From: Pontivivens marinum
GTDB lineage: Bacteria; Pseudomonadota; Alphaproteobacteria; Rhodobacterales; Rhodobacteraceae
Direction: 5' to 3'
DNA length: 64,000 bases
NCBI RefSeq assembly: GCF_900231835.1
Contig: NZ_OCTN01000008.1
Location: forward strand, 1-64,000
Below, piece after piece: positions 26,727-34,192 of the stretch. Positions within the stretch are counted from its first letter, which is position 1, and every line of letters starts with the position of its first letter. The notes beneath the pieces are model-generated. The model was not told where the DNA came from. It searched no databases and saw nothing but the letters and a program-made list of their open reading frames with translations. The position numbers were made by a program, and so were the translations under genes.

Positions 26727-28084
26727 GCTCCGGCTCCATTCTCGTTCGGTTTAATATCAATCCGCCCGCCATGGGCGCTGGCCACCTCATCCGCGATGGT
26801 CAGCCCCAAACCGGAACCGACAATATCCCCAACATTCGCACCGCGCGTGTAGCGAGTTTTCAGGCGGGTCAGGTCGGCATCGCCAAAGCCGCGCCCCTCA
26901 TCAGTGATAGACACCCATAGCGCATCGTTCGGCGTGACGGAAACGGTGATGCGGCTATCCTCGGGCGAGTATTTGATGGCGTTATCCAACAGGTTTTGCA
27001 GAGTTGCTTGCAACAGAATACCGTCGCCGTGGATGGGGATCGGATCGTCGGGCAGATCGCGGATGATGTCGATATCCTTCAGATCAGCGGTGGCACCTAG
27101 GCGGTCGCAAACCTCGTCAATCAGGGCGCGCATATCCAGTTGATCGCTGGCCAGCGTGTCGGTCCGAAACTTGACCATCGCGTGATCCAGCATCTGTCCG
27201 GCGGAGCGTGAGCTTTCATCAATTGCGCGGATCATCTCGCGGATGGCCAGACGGTGTTCAGGCTTGTTCAACTTGCGATGCGTGACTTCGGCCTGCGTGC
27301 GGACAGTGGCGAGCGGCGTGCGGACCCTGTGCGCGGCCTCGGCTATGAAATCCTCGGTGCGGGAGAGGGATGCGCGCAGGCGTGTCATGAAGGAGTTCAG
27401 CGCATCGACCAGCGGCACCAGTTCGGTCGGGGTGTCCGCCGTAACAGGGCGCAGGTCATAGGGGCCACGGCGGGCGACGGCGCTGGTCAAACGCTCAATC
27501 GGGGCCAGTGCGGCAGAGGCTGCCCACAGGCTGAGCCCCGTCGCCGCCAGAAAGAATCCCGCCGCTACCCCTGTCGCGGTTGTGGTGATGGTACGCGACG
27601 TTGCCTCCAACCCCAACCGTGTTTGGGCGACGGTAACGATGACATTTCGCGCGGCACCTGATGCCCCGACAGGGCGCATGACGGATACGGCGCGGACCTC
27701 GTCCCCGCGAAATTCGTGGGTTTCAAAAACCGGCTCACCCCGTCGCGGACGCTCATCAGGCAGGGGCAAATCGGGATAGCCGGTTAGGGTTTGTTGATCG
27801 GTATAGATGCGGTAGAAAACCCGATCCTCGTTCAATGTGCCCAGCATGGATAGGGCGGAGTAAGGCAAGTCCAAAACCACCGCGCCACCCTCACTGCGCA
27901 GGGCATCTGCAATCGCGGTGGCGGAGGCGGACAGGATGCCATCCTGCGTCATTTCCGCCGCCTGTTCCGCCACGCCGCGAACGATCAGGAAAAAGGCAAA
28001 TGACAGGATCGCGGCAACCCCGGCAAGCTGGTAAAACAGGTTCTGCCGGATCGACGCTGTGGGGTGCATTTTCGTAGCCGTCAT
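26696..28084 (-). CDS. Sensor histidine kinase, TctE-like
   Basis: The 462-residue inner-membrane kinase has a membrane segment about residues 20-40, a periplasmic sensor of about 125 residues, a second membrane segment about 170-190, a HAMP region, the dimerisation/phosphoacceptor motif EAAHRVRTPLATVRTQAE, and an ATPase domain with N box (LQNLLDNAIKYSPED) and G boxes (DEGRGFGDADL, GSGLGLTIADEV). It overlaps the response regulator stop by four bases. By analogy with TctE it should sense the carboxylate carried by the divergent TctCBA transporter. The periplasmic protein encoded next may participate in sensing. Confidence 0.88.
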   Translation of the reverse strand: MTATKMHPTASIRQNLFYQLAGVAAILSFAFFLIVRGVAEQAAEMTQDGILSASATAIADALRSEGGAVVLDLPYSALSMLGTLNEDRVFYRIYTDQQTLTGYPDLPLPDERPRRGEPVFETHEFRGDEVRAVSVMRPVGASGAARNVIVTVAQTRLGLEATSRTITTTATGVAAGFFLAATGLSLWAASAALAPIERLTSAVARRGPYDLRPVTADTPTELVPLVDALNSFMTRLRASLSRTEDFIAEAAHRVRTPLATVRTQAEVTHRKLNKPEHRLAIREMIRAIDESSRSAGQMLDHAMVKFRTDTLASDQLDMRALIDEVCDRLGATADLKDIDIIRDLPDDPIPIHGDGILLQATLQNLLDNAIKYSPEDSRITVSVTPNDALWVSITDEGRGFGDADLTRLKTRYTRGANVGDIVGSGLGLTIADEVASAHGGRIDIKPNENGAGACVSLVLPRE

Positions 28085-28746
28085 ACCGCAACCATGCGGT
28101 AACCTAACCCGCGCACTGTTTCGATTTTCGTCCCCGACCCATCCAGCCGTTTACGCAAGCGGGCAACGTAAACTTCGATAGCGTTTTCAGAGGCTTCGTC
28201 GGAGAGTGAGAACATGCGGTCGATCAGGTGAGATTTGGAAAACACCTGCCCGGGTGCCTTGAAAAATACCTCCAGAAGACGCAATTCGCGGTTGCGTAAT
28301 GCGATCACCTGACCGTCGAAAAGAAGTTCCCCCGCCGTTGAATCCAGCGTGGTTCCCGCGATGCTGATCCGGTTATCCGTTGCCCGCCCCTGACGGCGTA
28401 AAACGGCGCGGCAGCGGGCCTCCAGCTCCGAAAAATCAAAGGGCTTGGTGATGTAATCATCGGCCCCCAAATCCAGCAGGCTGACCCGATCCGACACCGC
28501 TGAACGGGCCGTAATCACGATGACCGGACAACGGTTGGTATCCTGCCGCTGGCTCTCCAACAGGGCGCGCCCGTCGCCATCGGGCAGCATGATGTCGAGC
28601 AGCATCAGATCGTATCGCGCAACCGCCAAACAGGAATGCGCAGCGTCCAAAGTATCGGCATGATCCACGGCATGCCCGTCCAGCCGCAGCCGTTCGACAA
28701 TGGCGCTGGCCAGCTTCGGATTATCCTCGATAAGCAAAAATCGCAT
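28081..28746 (-). CDS. Response regulator, OmpR family, TctD-like
   Basis: The 221-residue regulator has a receiver domain with acidic cluster EDN, phosphoacceptor Asp51 (LMLLDIMLPDGDG) and Lys in ITKPFDF. A C-terminal winged helix follows (ALRNRELRLLEVFF, ENAIEVYVARLRKRL, TVRGLGYRMVAV). It is divergent from tctC with 98 bases between the start codons. An 11-bp-phased direct repeat lies in this gap (28766-28787) and is the likely binding site. The predicted role is activation of tctCBA and the downstream AtuA/DUF4387 genes. Confidence 0.9.
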   Translation of the reverse strand: MRFLLIEDNPKLASAIVERLRLDGHAVDHADTLDAAHSCLAVARYDLMLLDIMLPDGDGRALLESQRQDTNRCPVIVITARSAVSDRVSLLDLGADDYITKPFDFSELEARCRAVLRRQGRATDNRISIAGTTLDSTAGELLFDGQVIALRNRELRLLEVFFKAPGQVFSKSHLIDRMFSLSDEASENAIEVYVARLRKRLDGSGTKIETVRGLGYRMVAV

Positions 28747-28765
28747 GGGTCACTTTTTCGATGCC

Positions 28766-28787
28766 GTGACAGGTTGGTGTCAGGTTG
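28766..28787. promoter_or_regulatory. Predicted response-regulator box between tctD-like and tctC genes
   Basis: Two adjacent 11-bp direct repeats, GTGACAGGTTG (28766-28776) and GTGTCAGGTTG (28777-28787), differ at one base. OmpR-family dimers bind head-to-tail on direct repeats with a 10-11 bp period, so this is the expected form of a TctD-like site. It lies 20 bases upstream of the tctD-like start codon and about 58 bases upstream of the tctC start codon, and could control both directions. Confidence 0.65.
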
Positions 28788-28844
28788 AAGGGTTTCGGTG
28801 CAGCATTGGCAAACTAATAAGCCAAGTCAAATGGGAGGACTACA

Positions 28845-29813
28845 ATGACAAAACGTCTGTTTAAGGCGGTCTTTGCGACCGCAGTGCTGGGCTTTTCCGC
28901 GCCTGTTGCGGTTAGCGCGGCGGAATGCATCGCACCGGCAAACCCCGGTGGCGGCTGGGATTTCACCTGCCGTCAAATCGGTAAAATCATGTTTGATATT
29001 GGCGCGGTGGACCAGCCTGTTCAGGTGACCAACATGTCCGGCGCGGGCGGTGGTTTGGCGTATAGCCACATCGTGAACGAACGGAATGACGACAATGATG
29101 TGATCATTGCGGCGTCCTCGGCCACTACTACTCGCCTTGCACAAAACGCATATGCGGGTGCGACGGCGGATCAGGTTCGCTTCGTTGGTGCAATCGGTGC
29201 TGATCCGGGCGTTATCGTTGTTGCGGCGGATAGCGATTATCACACGCTGGGAGATCTGGTTTCCGCGATTCAGGCTGACCCGGGCTCCGTCGCATTTGCC
29301 GGTGGGTCCGCTGTGGGTGGTTTTGATCACCTGAAGCCGCTGATGGTTCTGCAACGGGCAGGCTTCGACGATATCCGTTCGGTTCGCTATATCGGTGTTG
29401 ACGGTGGCGCGGATGCGATCACGCAGACCGTTGGTGGCTTTACCCAAGCGATGACCGGCGACATGTCTGAGGTTGTAGGCTTCCTTAACGCTGGCGAAAT
29501 CCGCGTATTGGCTGTTTTGACCGAGGAGCGTGTGCCCGGCTTTGACGATATCCCAACGGCGCGTGAGCAGGGCTTTGACGTTGTCGCCGTGAACTGGCGC
29601 GGTCTGTACGTACCGCGCGGTATCTCGGACGAGGATTTCAACGGCTGGGCTGACAAGTTGCAGCAGGTTGCAGATTCCGACGATTGGGCTGAATCCATGG
29701 CCGCAAACGGTCTGGCGCCCTTCACCATGGTTGGCGATCAGTTCCAGTCCTATGTGGATAATCTGGTTGTTGAGATCAACACGCTCAGCCGTGAGATCGG
29801 GGTGATCCAGTAA
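28845..29813 (+). CDS. Tripartite tricarboxylate transporter periplasmic receptor, TctC/Bug family
   Basis: The 322-residue protein has a signal peptide (cleavage after VSAAE near residue 27) and the Bug-type motifs: CIAPANPGGGWDFTCRQI at the mature N-terminus and GGDH-like pocket residues (FAGGSAVGGFDHLK). It binds a carboxylate in the periplasm and delivers it to TctAB. Two cysteines in the mature N-terminus (CIAP and TCRQ) are a feature of one Bug subgroup. A GGGAGG site precedes the ATG. The stop codon overlaps the tctB start by one base. The ligand is not known; citrate/tricarballylate-type is only the family name. Confidence 0.88.
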   Translation: MTKRLFKAVFATAVLGFSAPVAVSAAECIAPANPGGGWDFTCRQIGKIMFDIGAVDQPVQVTNMSGAGGGLAYSHIVNERNDDNDVIIAASSATTTRLAQNAYAGATADQVRFVGAIGADPGVIVVAADSDYHTLGDLVSAIQADPGSVAFAGGSAVGGFDHLKPLMVLQRAGFDDIRSVRYIGVDGGADAITQTVGGFTQAMTGDMSEVVGFLNAGEIRVLAVLTEERVPGFDDIPTAREQGFDVVAVNWRGLYVPRGISDEDFNGWADKLQQVADSDDWAESMAANGLAPFTMVGDQFQSYVDNLVVEINTLSREIGVIQ

Positions 29814-30250
29814 TGGCATCCGACCGGATTTTCGGTCTGGTCTCTCTCTTCGTGGCGCTCGCATATATTGCGAGCGCCACACAGATCCAGACAAGTTTTC
29901 TGGCCGATCCTGTCGGTCCCAAGGCCTTTCCCATGCTGGTGGGTGCGGTTGCTGCTCTTAGCTCTCTGGTGCTGATCCTGCGCCCCGATCCCGACCCAAG
30001 CTGGCCTATTGGCCGCACATGGGTGTCGCTGTTGATCGCGGTTGTTGTGCTGATCGCCTATGCTTATTCACTGAAACCGCTTGGTTTTCTGGTCCCAACG
30101 GCCATCGCCGCAGGTGTGTTGAGCTATCAGCTGTCACCCCAGCCACGGGCCGCTGCACTGACAGGTGTCGGGCTTAGCGTCGGGCTGTTTGTGCTGTTCA
30201 GGTTCGCACTGGGCCTAAGCCTGTTCGCGTTCCCTAAGGGGTGGTTCTGA
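29813..30250 (+). CDS. Tripartite tricarboxylate transporter small membrane subunit, TctB family
   Basis: The 145-residue protein has four hydrophobic segments (about 8-22, 40-58, 70-85 and 118-140) and the TctB-type stretch DPVGPKAFPMLVG after the first helix. It starts in the stop codon of the receptor gene (TAATG). One base separates its stop from tctA. TctB is required with TctA for transport; its molecular role is less well defined. Confidence 0.85.
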   Translation: MASDRIFGLVSLFVALAYIASATQIQTSFLADPVGPKAFPMLVGAVAALSSLVLILRPDPDPSWPIGRTWVSLLIAVVVLIAYAYSLKPLGFLVPTAIAAGVLSYQLSPQPRAAALTGVGLSVGLFVLFRFALGLSLFAFPKGWF

Positions 30251-30251
30251 C

Positions 30252-31757
30252 ATGGATATTTTTGCAAATCTGGCGCTCGGGTTTTCCGTGGCGCTGTCGC
30301 CCTACACGCTGATGCTGGCCGTGGCCGGTTGTTTTCTGGGCACGATTATCGGTGCGCTGCCGGGGTTAGGCCCGTCGAACGGCGTGGCGATCCTGATCCC
30401 GATTACGTTCACACTGGGCCTCGACGCGACCCAAGCGTTGGTCCTGATGACCGCCGTTTATTATGGCGCGATGTATGGCGGGCGGATCAGCTCGATCCTA
30501 CTGAACATACCGGGGGATGAACCGGCGCTGATGACCACGCTGGATGGCTATCCAATGGCCAAGGCAGGGAGGGCAGGCGATGCGCTGGTGCTGTCGGGCG
30601 TTGCGTCCTTTGTCGGTGCATTGCTGGCAACGATCGGTCTGATGTTGCTGGCACCGATGCTGGCGCGTGTTGCCTATCTGTTTGGCCCCGCTGAATATTT
30701 CGCGCTGTACCTGCTGGCGTTTTGTACGTTGGGCGGGATGGCATCCAATAACCAAGCCAAGGCGGCGCTGGCCTCGTGCATTGGTCTGGGCATTGCCATG
30801 ATCGGCGTGGATAACAATTCCGGCCTGCCGCGCATGACCGGCGGCCATCTGCACCTGATGGATGGCATCGATTTCCTCGTGGCGATTGTTGGCCTGTTCG
30901 CAATTGCCGAGGTGTTCTTTTTCATCGAAAGCCATGGCAAGGGCTCGTCCATCGGGGTGAAGCTGGAAAAGGTTCGCATTCCATGGCGCGATATCCGCGA
31001 AACCACTCCGACGATGATCCGTGCGTCTGGTGTTGGCTTTGTCGCCGGTATCCTGCCGGGAGCGGGTGCGTCGCTGGGATCTTTCCTCGCCTATATGACG
31101 GAAAAATCCATTGCAGGGCCAAAGGGTGGTTTCGGAACCGGTGTGGCACGGGGTATTGCCGCGCCTGAGGCGGGCAATAACTCCGCTGCGGGTGGTGCGC
31201 TGGTGCCGATGCTGACGCTTGGTGTGCCCGGATCCGGAACGACTGCGGTGCTGCTGGCGCTGCTGATGACGCTGAATATCACACCCGGGCCGACATTGTT
31301 CACCGACCGGCCAGAGGTCGTTTGGGGCCTGATCGCATCGCTGCTGATTGCCAACGTGGTTCTGCTGCTGATGAACGTACCGATGGTTAAGATCTTTGTA
31401 CGCATCCTGTCGGTGCCTGCATGGATCCTGTTGCCGGGAGTGACGATGGTGTCGTTCGTTGGCATCTACTCGCTATCGGGCAGCTATTTCGACCTGCTGC
31501 TGATGATCGGCTTTGGCGCGCTGGGATACGTACTACGCAAGCTGGATATCCCGACGGTTCCGGTGATCCTTGGCATTTTGCTGGGCGGGAATATGGAAAA
31601 CGCGCTGCGGCGTGCGATGGTGCTGTCTGACGGAGATGCGACATTCCTGTTTTCCTCACCCATCGCGATTGGATTGTGGATTGCGGCGGTTGTCGGCTTT
31701 ATCGCGCCAATGTTCCTACGCTCGGTGCTTACGAAACCTCAGGCGGTGACAGATTGA
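30252..31757 (+). CDS. Tripartite tricarboxylate transporter large permease, TctA family
   Basis: The 501-residue inner-membrane permease has about eleven or twelve hydrophobic segments and the duplicated TctA signature: GTIIGALPGLGPSNGVAILIP near residue 35 and FVAGILPGAGASLGSFLAY near residue 260, plus YYGAMYGGRISSILLNIPG. These segments are the conserved core of the secondary, ion-driven carboxylate importer. The next gene begins in its stop codon (TGATG), coupling uptake to the AtuA-family protein and thus to catabolism. Confidence 0.9.
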   Translation: MDIFANLALGFSVALSPYTLMLAVAGCFLGTIIGALPGLGPSNGVAILIPITFTLGLDATQALVLMTAVYYGAMYGGRISSILLNIPGDEPALMTTLDGYPMAKAGRAGDALVLSGVASFVGALLATIGLMLLAPMLARVAYLFGPAEYFALYLLAFCTLGGMASNNQAKAALASCIGLGIAMIGVDNNSGLPRMTGGHLHLMDGIDFLVAIVGLFAIAEVFFFIESHGKGSSIGVKLEKVRIPWRDIRETTPTMIRASGVGFVAGILPGAGASLGSFLAYMTEKSIAGPKGGFGTGVARGIAAPEAGNNSAAGGALVPMLTLGVPGSGTTAVLLALLMTLNITPGPTLFTDRPEVVWGLIASLLIANVVLLLMNVPMVKIFVRILSVPAWILLPGVTMVSFVGIYSLSGSYFDLLLMIGFGALGYVLRKLDIPTVPVILGILLGGNMENALRRAMVLSDGDATFLFSSPIAIGLWIAAVVGFIAPMFLRSVLTKPQAVTD

Positions 31758-33103
31758 TGATTAGAGTATTGATCCCCTCGGGGGCGCTGGGTCTGGGATA
31801 TGATCGCGCGGCCCTGGCTGCCGGCATCGCAATGCGGCCGGACGTGATCGCGATTGATGGCGGCTCCACCGATAGCGGGCCGCATTATCTGGGTACGGGC
31901 ACGTCGAAATATTCGCGCAACTCGACCAAGGCTGAGTGGCGTGAGCTGATGGCCGCACGGGCGCAGGCGGGTGTTCCGTTGGTTATTGGCACAGCGGGTA
32001 CTTGCGGCGCGGATGATGCCGTGGACTGGCTGGTGGACATCACGCGAGAGATTGCCGCCGAAACAGGTGAAAACCTGAAGATCGCGGTGCTCAAAAGCGG
32101 GCAGGACGCGGCTGCGCTAAAGTCTGCGCTTGGCGCGGGGCGGGTAACTCCGCTGGCCCCGTCCGAACCACTTGATCCTGCATTGCTGGACGAATGCACG
32201 AATATCGTAGCATTGGCTGGGGCGGAGCAGATCACCGCAGCGCTGGATACTGGGGCGGATATTGTGATTGCGGGCCGCACCACCGATACGGCGATTATTG
32301 CAGCGCTGCCCCTGAAACACGGCTGCCATGCTGGCGGCGCGTGGCATGGGGCCAAGATTGGCGAATGCGGGGCGCTGGCCACCACGCATCCCAATTCCGG
32401 CACCATCCTGATCGATTTCGATGAAACCGGCTTTACCATGCAGCCGATGGGGCAGGGCGTGCGGGCAACGCCGCATACTGTCTCGGCGCATATGTTGTAT
32501 GAAAACAGTGACCCGATCCGGTTGTTTGAACCGGGTGGCTATCTGGATGTCAGCAACGCGGTTTATACGGCACCGGATGCGCGATCCGTTCGGGTTGAGG
32601 GCAGTCAGTGGGTGCCCGCACCCTATACGGTCAAGCTGGAGGGCGCACGTCGCACCGGTTTCCAAACCGTCAGCATCGCGCTGGTCCGTGATCCGCGTTA
32701 TGTGCAAAATATCCGCGCATGGTGTGATGATATCCAGACAAAATGCACGGCAAAGGCGCAATCGCGTGTCAGTGGTGAGTTCAGTATCGAGCTGCGGATT
32801 ATCGGTTTGGACGCGACGCTAGGCGCGCTGGATACAACCGCGCAATCAGGTACGGAGGTTGGCGTCATGGGCATCATCACGGCACAAACGCAGGCCCTGT
32901 CGATGGAGGTTGCCAAGATGCTCAACCCCTACCTGCTGCACCATCCCCTGACCGAGGAGGAGGAGATGCCGACCTTTGCATTCCCGTTCTCTCCACCGGA
33001 AATGCAACGGGGCGCGATCCATGAATTTTGCCTGAACCATATCCTCAGACTAGATGATCCGATGGATGCGTTCCGCCTGGACGTGATCGAGGTGGCGCCA
33101 TGA
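31757..33103 (+). CDS. AtuA-family protein (acyclic terpene utilisation-type, DUF1446)
   Basis: The 448-residue cytoplasmic protein matches the AtuA/DUF1446 family: IAIDGGSTDSGPHYLGTG near residue 30, VPLVIGTAGTCGADD near 75 and ADIVIAGRTTDTA near 170. ATG 31757 shares a base with the tctA stop; an open frame extends upstream but is only the tctA overlap. AtuA was named from acyclic terpene degradation, but its reaction is not established, and most family members sit beside transporter genes as here. The DUF4387 gene follows with a four-base overlap, a constant pairing. Together they presumably act on the compound imported by TctCBA, perhaps as a CoA-independent isomerase/hydratase; this last point is inference. 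Confidence 0.82.
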   Translation: MIRVLIPSGALGLGYDRAALAAGIAMRPDVIAIDGGSTDSGPHYLGTGTSKYSRNSTKAEWRELMAARAQAGVPLVIGTAGTCGADDAVDWLVDITREIAAETGENLKIAVLKSGQDAAALKSALGAGRVTPLAPSEPLDPALLDECTNIVALAGAEQITAALDTGADIVIAGRTTDTAIIAALPLKHGCHAGGAWHGAKIGECGALATTHPNSGTILIDFDETGFTMQPMGQGVRATPHTVSAHMLYENSDPIRLFEPGGYLDVSNAVYTAPDARSVRVEGSQWVPAPYTVKLEGARRTGFQTVSIALVRDPRYVQNIRAWCDDIQTKCTAKAQSRVSGEFSIELRIIGLDATLGALDTTAQSGTEVGVMGIITAQTQALSMEVAKMLNPYLLHHPLTEEEEMPTFAFPFSPPEMQRGAIHEFCLNHILRLDDPMDAFRLDVIEVAP

Positions 33104-33399
33104 GCACGGTAGGTGAAACAGCGCTAAAGGTGCGCTCCAAAAATGCTGGGCCATTCTGGCTGACCGTGGATATTTTCTGCGGCTCTGCGGGGGCGTTTGA
33201 TAAAATCAGCGCAGGGCTGGACAGTGGCATCGTTGCGCAGGCGCTGAATGTCAGGCCCGATCAGCTAAAGCGTTTCGATCTGTCGGACCTGAACGTGGTT
33301 AAATTCAGCGCGCCGCGCCCTGCTATTCAGGGCACGCGCGCTGATCGGGACATGCACGGTGCGTCCTTTGCGGTTCTGATTGCATCACTGACGATCTGA
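33100..33399 (+). CDS. DUF4387 family protein, partner of the AtuA-like protein
   Basis: The 99-residue protein has the DUF4387 features VRSKNAGPFWLTVDIFC, VKFSAPRPAIQGT and DMHGASFAVL. It overlaps the AtuA gene by four bases. In many bacteria this small ferredoxin-fold-like unit is encoded next to, or fused with, AtuA proteins, so the two probably form one enzyme. It has no cysteine cluster for an iron-sulfur centre. No independent function is known. It ends the plus-strand operon that begins at tctC. Confidence 0.82.
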   Translation: MSTVGETALKVRSKNAGPFWLTVDIFCGSAGAFDKISAGLDSGIVAQALNVRPDQLKRFDLSDLNVVKFSAPRPAIQGTRADRDMHGASFAVLIASLTI

Positions 33400-33433
33400 A
33401 TATTGGGTGGTTCGGGGTGTGGTCCTGAACTGC

Positions 33434-33793
33434 CTATTCCTGATCGCGCAAAACCCATCCGGTTTGGGGCGGTACAAATGCCTCAACCGCGGCGCTGGCG
33501 ATGACGATGACGTTGCCATTATCGGGGTTTTCAACCTGCATCCCACCCTCGACGGCCTTCACCTCGGCGCGGCCACGGGGCAATCCCTGTGCGAGTTTTT
33601 CAAGATCAACGGGGCCACCAACGCCGACCGTTACCTGCACGCGCATTTGCGAATGTGGCAGGTTGATCGCCTCGAATATCGGCAGTGAGGAATGGCGGAT
33701 TGCGTCCTCGATCGCGCGGGAGGCAGCCTTGGTCCAGTCCTGCCCGTACAGGTCGTTGCCCATACCCATTTCGATGATAATACGCTGTTCCAT
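33434..33793 (-). CDS. Lin0512 family protein, copy 1
   Basis: The 119-residue protein begins IIIEMGMGNDLYGQDWTKAASRAIEDAIRHSS and contains VQVTVGVGGPVDLEK, the typical pattern of the uncharacterised Lin0512 family, related to cyclic hydrolase/lyase folds of small size. It starts at the stop of the second copy (one-base overlap) and converges on the DUF4387 gene. Lin0512 genes often occur as unequal pairs, suggesting a heterodimer. Their nearness to AtuA/DUF4387 suggests a shared pathway, though they are on the opposite strand. Confidence 0.78.
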   Translation of the reverse strand: MEQRIIIEMGMGNDLYGQDWTKAASRAIEDAIRHSSLPIFEAINLPHSQMRVQVTVGVGGPVDLEKLAQGLPRGRAEVKAVEGGMQVENPDNGNVIVIASAAVEAFVPPQTGWVLRDQE

Positions 33794-34131
33794 CAGGCTT
33801 TCTCCATCGCGAAGCTAACGGATATGGCGACATTGGCGATCACCGTCGGTTCGCCATCAGGGCGCGGCACGTCCAGCCCGCCCTTTTTCACTACGACCTC
33901 GACCTGCCCATAGGGGAACACCTGCGTCAGGGCGTCTACATCCACGGCATCAGGTTGCTGTACGCCGACCTCAAGCAGGATTTGCATGGCCTCCTTGGGA
34001 AAGCCGAACAGTTCCGCGATGTTGATTGAGTTGTGCCACAGGGCATCCTGCACGCCGCGCGTGGCCGCCTGTGTGTAGTCACGCCGCCGCAGCGATGTGC
34101 CCATTCCGAATTCCGTCAGTACTCGTACCAT
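33793..34131 (-). CDS. Lin0512 family protein, copy 2
   Basis: The 112-residue protein is a paralogue of the next gene in the pair: FGMGTSLRRRDYTQAATRGVQDALWHNS at the N-terminus aligns with the other copy's GMGNDLYGQDWTK stretch, and VEVGVQQPD-like and PYGQVEVVVKKGG segments follow. A GGGAGG site precedes the ATG at 34131. It is the first gene of the two-gene operon. Function is unknown; a paired subunit arrangement is the simplest reading. Confidence 0.78.
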   Translation of the reverse strand: MVRVLTEFGMGTSLRRRDYTQAATRGVQDALWHNSINIAELFGFPKEAMQILLEVGVQQPDAVDVDALTQVFPYGQVEVVVKKGGLDVPRPDGEPTVIANVAISVSFAMEKA

Positions 34132-34146
34132 TTCTGGCCTCCCGCT

Positions 34147-34178
34147 GCCTCACCCCTGCTTTATGGCTGGGGCGAGGC
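34147..34178 (-). terminator. GC-rich hairpin between the helicase and Lin0512 genes
   Basis: The arms GCCTCACCCC (34147-34156) and GGGGCGAGGC (34169-34178) pair with one mismatch around a 12-base loop. The hairpin lies 14 bases after the helicase stop on the minus strand. There is no T tract, so it is either a weak terminator or a 3' mRNA-protecting structure. Confidence 0.45.
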
Positions 34179-34192
34179 ATCAGGCATAGTGC

